From the NCBI GenBank assembly GCA_028866775.1, contig JAGWHK010000002.1, positions 36,264 through 100,263 of the forward strand: 64,000 nucleotides of DNA, read 5' to 3'. The number at the start of each line of letters is the position of its first letter. The stretch's first letter is position 1. The stretch is from Microcaldota archaeon. GTDB lineage: Archaea; Micrarchaeota; Micrarchaeia; Micrarchaeales; Micrarchaeaceae. Below, piece after piece: positions 59,839 through 64,000 of this stretch. The notes under the pieces are model-generated. The model saw only the letters and a list, made by a program, of their open reading frames with translations, searched no databases and was not told where the DNA came from. The position numbers and the translations under genes were made by a program.

Positions 59839-62148
59839 ATGATAGAGTCGATAGAGCTCACGAACTGGAAGACGCATAGCCATACAACGATGCGCTTCCA
59901 GCGCGGTGTCAACGTGCTCATAGGGGTCATGGGCGCTGGCAAGAGCTCTGTCATGGATGCGATATCGTTCGCGCTCTTCGGCACCTTCCCCACCCTCAAG
60001 TCAAAAAGCGTCTCAACAAAGGAGCTGATATCTACCAGGCCGAAGGTTCAGGACAGCGCGGAGGTGAAGCTGACCTTCACGATCGGGGGGGAGCGCTACA
60101 CTGTCTATAGGAAACTTTCCAAGCGGGAGAGCACATTCGCTCGCCTGGAGAAGGGCGGCAACTACATCCAAACGCAGGCCGAGCGGGTCAACGAGGAGGT
60201 TTCCGGACTCCTCAAGATAGACTACGACACCTTTTCCAGGGCGATATATGCCGAGCAGAACCGCCTTGATTATTTCCTGGAGCTCGCTAAGGGAGACCGC
60301 AAGCGCCAGATAGACCAGATGCTTGGCCTGGACAACTTCTCAAGGGCCGAGGAGAACTCAACTTCGCTCATAAACAGCATAAGGAACAGGGTCAAGGACG
60401 ATGAGGCCAACCTTTCGCAACTTGACGTCAAACATTATAAGGCAGAACTTGAGAAACTTGGCGTCGAGAGGGAGAAGCTGCTTGAGGAGCAGCAGATGCT
60501 CTCTACAGCATCTGATGAGTCTAAAAAAGAAGTCAAGCAGATCGAGTCCAGACTCTCCATGTCCAAGAAGGAACAGGAGAGGCGCAACTCTCTGGCAAAG
60601 GAGATGGAGGTAACGAAGGGTAGGATCAACACCATAAAGGCAGAGATAGAAAAACTGGGTGAATTGAAGGACAGTTCGGCAATGATCGAGAAAAGGATAT
60701 CCGAGATCAAGTCAGAGCATGAGAGGCTCGAGAGGGAGGTCAGGGAGCTGAAATCAAAGGAGTCTGCATCGCTTAAGAAGCTCGCGGAAATCGAGGCAGA
60801 GATGCGCTCTTCGGAAACCAAGGTCAAGGAGCTCGAGAAGATCAAGGGCGCGCTTGATGCGAGCCCGCTATCCAAGGCAGAGCGTGATCTTGTAAAGTTG
60901 CAGGAGGACCTGGAAGGTCACACCAAGGAACTCGCAGTCTCGGACAGCAGGATATCGGAGGCCAAGAAGGCGCTCTCAGAGCTCGAAAAGCACATCAGCA
61001 AGTGCCCTGTCTGTGAGAGGGACCTGGGGGAGGAGCTGAAGGAGAGGCTTGTGCGCGATAAGAAGGAGATGCTTGCCAAGACCGAGGACGACATCAAAAC
61101 CGTGAGGGTTCGTGTCTCCGCCCTCAGGGATGAGGTGAAGAGGGCCAAAGAGGCGCATGAGAAGGCACTGACCAACTCCAAGAGCGTGGAGGGGTACAAG
61201 GAGTTGGTGGAAGCCTTGCCAAGGATCAAGGAGAAGGCTGTTGCAGAGAGGAAGTTGCACGAGAATACCTCTGCCTCTTACGAGAAGTCGTATTCAAGGC
61301 TAGACCCGCTCTCCAAGGAGCTCAGCGGGCTCGCAATTAAGCTGGACTCGGCGAGAAGGCTTGAGAGGTACTCCAAGGAGGTCTCCCAGCTGCAGGAATC
61401 AGAGGCTGCGAAGTCCTCCGAGCTCGCCAAGATAAAGGTTGACGACAAGGGAATAGAGCTGCTCCAATCAGCTTTGATAAAAGCAAGCAAGTCGCTGAGC
61501 GAGTCCGAGTCCAAGAGCGAGTCCAACTCGCGTTACCTAAAGAGCCTCGACGCCCAGATATCCGAGAGGGCAAAGTCAGTGGCAAAGGTGGTGGAGCTGG
61601 AGGAGAAGGTGGAGCGCATGAGGGGCATGGTCTCCAGCATGAACAGGTTCAAGTCTGCGCTTGTCGAGACGGAGAGCTCCCTGCGAGGCAGGCTGGTGAG
61701 CTCGATAAATGCGCTGATGCAGGAGGTCTGGCTGCAGGTCTATCCATATGGCGACTACCCAGCGATAAGGCTCAACGCCTCCAACGACGACTATCTTCTT
61801 GAGGCGTGCACAGGCACTGGCCCTGAGGGCTCTGCCAACTGGGTCGACATAAACGGGATAGCGAGCGGGGGAGAGAAGAGCATCGCCTGTCTAGCGATGA
61901 GGATATCGATGTCGATGGTCATAGTTCCCAACCTTAGATGGCTGATACTCGACGAGCCAACGCACAACATCGACGAGAATGGGATAGGCAAGCTCGTCCA
62001 GATACTCGGGGAGTCCCTGCCCAGGATAGTTGACCAGGTGTTCATAATCACGCACGACTCCGCCCTCAAGAACATAGGAGGTGCTAGGGTCTACCAGCTT
62101 GGGAGGGACAAGTCCAAGAACGAGCCCACCTCCCTACTTGAACTCTGA
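59839..62148 (+). CDS. rad50: DNA repair ATPase Rad50
   Basis: The 769-residue protein has Walker A GVMGAGKSS (about residue 36), a Q-loop region (YAEQNRLDYF), long coiled coils with the zinc hook CPVC at residues 389-392 in the middle, then the signature ASGGEKS and Walker B LILDEPTHNID near the C-terminus. Rad50 with Mre11 holds and processes DNA breaks. No mre11 gene is in the window. A GGGGGT ribosome site precedes the ATG. Confidence 0.96.
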   Translation: MIESIELTNWKTHSHTTMRFQRGVNVLIGVMGAGKSSVMDAISFALFGTFPTLKSKSVSTKELISTRPKVQDSAEVKLTFTIGGERYTVYRKLSKRESTFARLEKGGNYIQTQAERVNEEVSGLLKIDYDTFSRAIYAEQNRLDYFLELAKGDRKRQIDQMLGLDNFSRAEENSTSLINSIRNRVKDDEANLSQLDVKHYKAELEKLGVEREKLLEEQQMLSTASDESKKEVKQIESRLSMSKKEQERRNSLAKEMEVTKGRINTIKAEIEKLGELKDSSAMIEKRISEIKSEHERLEREVRELKSKESASLKKLAEIEAEMRSSETKVKELEKIKGALDASPLSKAERDLVKLQEDLEGHTKELAVSDSRISEAKKALSELEKHISKCPVCERDLGEELKERLVRDKKEMLAKTEDDIKTVRVRVSALRDEVKRAKEAHEKALTNSKSVEGYKELVEALPRIKEKAVAERKLHENTSASYEKSYSRLDPLSKELSGLAIKLDSARRLERYSKEVSQLQESEAAKSSELAKIKVDDKGIELLQSALIKASKSLSESESKSESNSRYLKSLDAQISERAKSVAKVVELEEKVERMRGMVSSMNRFKSALVETESSLRGRLVSSINALMQEVWLQVYPYGDYPAIRLNASNDDYLLEACTGTGPEGSANWVDINGIASGGEKSIACLAMRISMSMVIVPNLRWLILDEPTHNIDENGIGKLVQILGESLPRIVDQVFIITHDSALKNIGGARVYQLGRDKSKNEPTSLLEL

Positions 62149-62164
62149 ACCGCAGGAGGATATC

Positions 62165-62173
62165 TTTATATAT
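62165..62173 (+). promoter_or_regulatory. TATA box of a 73-codon gene
   Basis: TTTATATAT at 62165-62173 is 27 bp before the ATG at 62196. Confidence 0.6.
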
Positions 62174-62195
62174 CTAATGACTCGTAAGCTTCTCT

Positions 62196-62417
62196 ATGGC
62201 CAGCAAATTCAAATTGGACGCAAGGGAGGGGGAGACAAAGATGCCCAACCTTAGGACCAGCACTGATGGAACCCGCACGGCGAATGGGCACATACCAACC
62301 CATTTGGAGATATATAGGAGGATGCTCGAGCAGAGGAACCAGAGGTTCAGCGCAATTGCGCGGCCTGCGGCCCAACTCAAGCTCTCTGAAAGGCCGAAGA
62401 TAAGATCAAATCCCTGA
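62196..62417 (+). CDS. 73-residue basic protein
   Basis: The frame has a well-placed TATA box and a hairpin after its stop, which supports expression. The product is basic, soluble and has a central helix (THLEIYRRMLEQRNQRF). No family is recognised. It lies between rad50 and ftsZ, converging with ftsZ. Confidence 0.55.
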   Translation: MASKFKLDAREGETKMPNLRTSTDGTRTANGHIPTHLEIYRRMLEQRNQRFSAIARPAAQLKLSERPKIRSNP

Positions 62418-62440
62418 TCGGGCTTTGCCCTGATTTTATG
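62417..62440 (+). terminator. Hairpin between the 73-codon gene and ftsZ
   Basis: ATCGGGC (62417-62423) pairs with GCCCTGAT (62427-62434, one mismatch) around TTT, followed by TTTTA. It may serve both convergent genes. Confidence 0.4.
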
Positions 62441-62465
62441 CTTGGACTAGCCGAGGCTTTGCGGG

Positions 62466-63503
62466 TTACATCTCTCCGAGGTCAAGGCTGTCCCTGGATT
62501 CCTCCCTTGAGGAGCCTCCCAGTATCATCGGGCTCTTGACTCCTGTGAATATGCCCAGCACCTCGACCCTTCCGGCATAGGCAGGGTCTATCCTTGCGCC
62601 CCATATCACGTTGGCGTTCGGCGCGGCCGACTCAGTGAGCCTTGTCGCTATCTGGTTCGCGTCTCCCAATGTCAGGTCCTCTCCGCCCTTTATTGCGAGC
62701 ATTATTCCTGTCGTGCCGTCGTAGTCTACGTCAAGCAGCTTGTTCCTAAGGGTGCTCTTGACAACGTCGTCTATCCTGTTCGGTCCCTGCCCCTCTCCGA
62801 CGCTTATCATCGCCAGCCCCTTGTTCGACATTATCGTCTTTATGTCAGCGAAATCAACGTTTATGAGCCCCGGCGAGCTTATCGATTCGGTGATTCCCTT
62901 TACCGCCCTGACCGCCACCTCGTCAGCGATCTTGAAGGCCTGCTCCATGGCAACGTTCCTATAGACGTCGAAGAGCCTCTGGTTGTCTATCACTATCACG
63001 GTGTCGGCATAGCCCCTAAGCTCTTGGATCGCCTTCTGAGCGGTCTTGAGCCTGACCCTTTCCATCGCGAACGGATAGGTAACAACTCCGACCACAAGCG
63101 CGCCCTTCTCCTTCGCCGCCCTGGCTACTATTGGTGCAGCACCGCTTCCGGTTCCGCCGCCCATTCCTGCGGTCACGAAGAGGAGGTTGCAGTCGCCTAT
63201 CGCATTCTCTATGTCTGTCCTTGAATACTCGGCCGCCTTGGCCCCCATCTCTGGAAATCCTCCTGCCCCAAGACCCCTGGTCAACGGGCCCCCTATAAGG
63301 ACCCTCTTTATGGATGGATCGAGCGTGTTGAGGTGCTTGCCATCGGTGTTGACGGCGATCATGTTTGCCCCGTTTATCCCGCTCCTTGCCAGCCTCTGGA
63401 TCGTATTAGATCCTCCTCCGCCTACCCCGCATATAGCTATCCTAGCCTTGAACATATCCGCATCAGCAGGATTGTAGCTCAGAGCGCTATCAACCAGATC
63501 CAT
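62466..63503 (-). CDS. ftsZ: Cell division GTPase FtsZ
   Basis: The 345-residue protein has CGVGGGGSNT, the tubulin signature GGGTGSGAAP, NTDGKHL and the later NVDFADIKTIM. FtsZ forms the division ring at mid-cell. The start at ATG 63503 fits a TATA box (TTATAAAT, about 63538-63545); the longer in-frame reading from 63557 crosses it. The C-terminus ends in a short acidic tail (LDLGEM). Confidence 0.95.
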   Translation of the reverse strand: MDLVDSALSYNPADADMFKARIAICGVGGGGSNTIQRLARSGINGANMIAVNTDGKHLNTLDPSIKRVLIGGPLTRGLGAGGFPEMGAKAAEYSRTDIENAIGDCNLLFVTAGMGGGTGSGAAPIVARAAKEKGALVVGVVTYPFAMERVRLKTAQKAIQELRGYADTVIVIDNQRLFDVYRNVAMEQAFKIADEVAVRAVKGITESISSPGLINVDFADIKTIMSNKGLAMISVGEGQGPNRIDDVVKSTLRNKLLDVDYDGTTGIMLAIKGGEDLTLGDANQIATRLTESAAPNANVIWGARIDPAYAGRVEVLGIFTGVKSPMILGGSSREESRDSLDLGEM

Positions 63504-63576
63504 GCCATCAACCTCGCTGCCATATCTCAGCCCTAATTTATAAGCTTTTAGTACCAACGCTTTACGCTATTTGCGT

Positions 63577-63831
63577 CTAGTTCCTGCTCCAGTCTTGTGG
63601 GCTTGTTATCACGTTCTTGTCCTTCCTTAGTAGATCCTTTAGCGCCTTGCCCAACTTCACCGCTCCGAGACCGGTAAGCGCCACCCCCACCACGAGATCG
63701 GCGCAGCCCATCGCACCTTCCGGATAGGTCATCCCCTTCTGCGGCAAGCCCGCATAGGCCATGAACCCGCCAACTCCGACAGTGGCCAATCCGATGCCTG
63801 CGCTGACCAGTTTCTTTCCTTTCGCACCCAT
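63577..63831 (-). CDS. Small two-TM membrane protein
   Basis: The 84-residue protein starts at ATG 63831 (MGAKGKK) behind GGTGAT, and a TTTATATATC box (63870-63861) lies about 34 bp upstream; ATG 63846 is an alternative. It has two Gly/Ala-rich TM helices (about 9-27 and 42-60) and a basic tail. No family is recognised. Confidence 0.6.
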   Translation of the reverse strand: MGAKGKKLVSAGIGLATVGVGGFMAYAGLPQKGMTYPEGAMGCADLVVGVALTGLGAVKLGKALKDLLRKDKNVITSPQDWSRN

Positions 63832-63910
63832 GCAATCACCCAGCATCTGTCCACATTTCAGATATATAAAAGGTATGGCGCACTTCCATACCGCTGTCTT
63901 ATGGAAGGTA

Positions 63911-63919
63911 TTTTATATC
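63911..63919 (+). promoter_or_regulatory. TATA box of the last gene
   Basis: TTTTATATC at 63911-63919 would start RNA near 63942, giving a leader of about 30 nt. A CCGG/CCGG inverted repeat around TTTTT lies nearby at 63942-63954. Confidence 0.5.
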
Positions 63920-63971
63920 TTGTTTTTCCTAATCCTTGTGCCGGTTTTTCCGGATTTTGTTTGTGATAGCG

Positions 63972-64000
63972 ATGGCAAGAATCAGGCCAGCGAGAACGAT
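63972..64000 (+). CDS. Start of a gene cut by the window edge
   Basis: ATG at 63972 opens MARIRPART before the window ends, behind GTGAT. The basic start recalls a ribosomal protein such as L10e/uL16, but nine residues are too few to say. Confidence 0.45.

Noticed and set aside
1-64000. CRISPR array, rRNA genes or insertion sequences
   Set aside because: No regular direct repeats with spacers, no conserved rRNA segments and no transposase or terminal inverted repeats were seen.

Overview
The window reads as part of an archaeal chromosome, probably a small-genome DPANN lineage (Micrarchaeota-like; inference). The core genes are archaeal: RNA polymerase subunits H, B'', B', A' and A'' in one operon with B and A both split, topoisomerase VI subunit B, a KH-domain Dim2/Pno1-type protein, Hjc resolvase, a Hef-type helicase, Rad50, aEF-1beta, archease, archaeal-type threonyl-tRNA synthetase and FtsZ. 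Lysyl-tRNA synthetase is class II. TATA boxes of the TTTATATA type lie about 25-30 bp before many start codons, so much of the mRNA is probably leaderless or nearly so. Genes are packed tightly on both strands, with start/stop overlaps inside operons.

Layout. Positions 1-17.6 kb are mostly cell-surface glycan and lipid-linked sugar functions: an acyltransferase-3 protein, two GT-C membrane glycosyltransferase-like proteins, a NodU-type carbamoyltransferase, an FkbM methyltransferase, two GT2 enzymes, a Wzx-like flippase, a GT9 heptosyltransferase-like enzyme, a sulfatase-fold hydrolase and a DUF2079 protein, with thrS at the head of one of these operons.

Positions 14.7-32.6 kb hold the most interesting locus. 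It contains a VirB2-like small pilin under its own promoter and terminator, six tandem paralogous polytopic membrane proteins of VirB6/CedA type, two membrane-anchored proteins that look like VirB3 plus the N-terminal domain of VirB4, a HerA/VirB4-type ATPase, a small protein resembling the ATPase's own C-terminal tail, a zinc-binding membrane protein, a coiled-coil winged-helix protein, a 49-residue protein and a 799-residue surface protein with a cytoplasmic tail. I read it as a reduced type IV secretion-like machine related to the archaeal Ced DNA-import system. No relaxase, coupling protein or VirB11 is visible.

Positions 32.6-38.9 kb carry putative regulators, a class III signal-peptide (type IV pilin-like) protein, Top6B and the KH protein. 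Positions 38.9-49.7 kb carry lysS, an archaeosortase-like protein, archease and the RNA polymerase operon. Positions 49.7-57 kb carry a small membrane protein, a membrane GT2, Hjc and the Hef-type helicase, then tRNA-Phe. The tRNA 3' end is partly repeated 620 bp downstream around an AT-rich one-gene insert. After that come a DHH phosphoesterase and a secreted protein. Positions 57-64 kb carry a secreted Lon-type (S16) protease, a Zn-ribbon protein with no usual start codon next to aEF-1beta, a truncated pilin-like gene, Rad50, FtsZ and small proteins. No stretch above 300 bp lacks a gene; the longest gap (38068-38302) holds two divergent promoters and an operator-like repeat.
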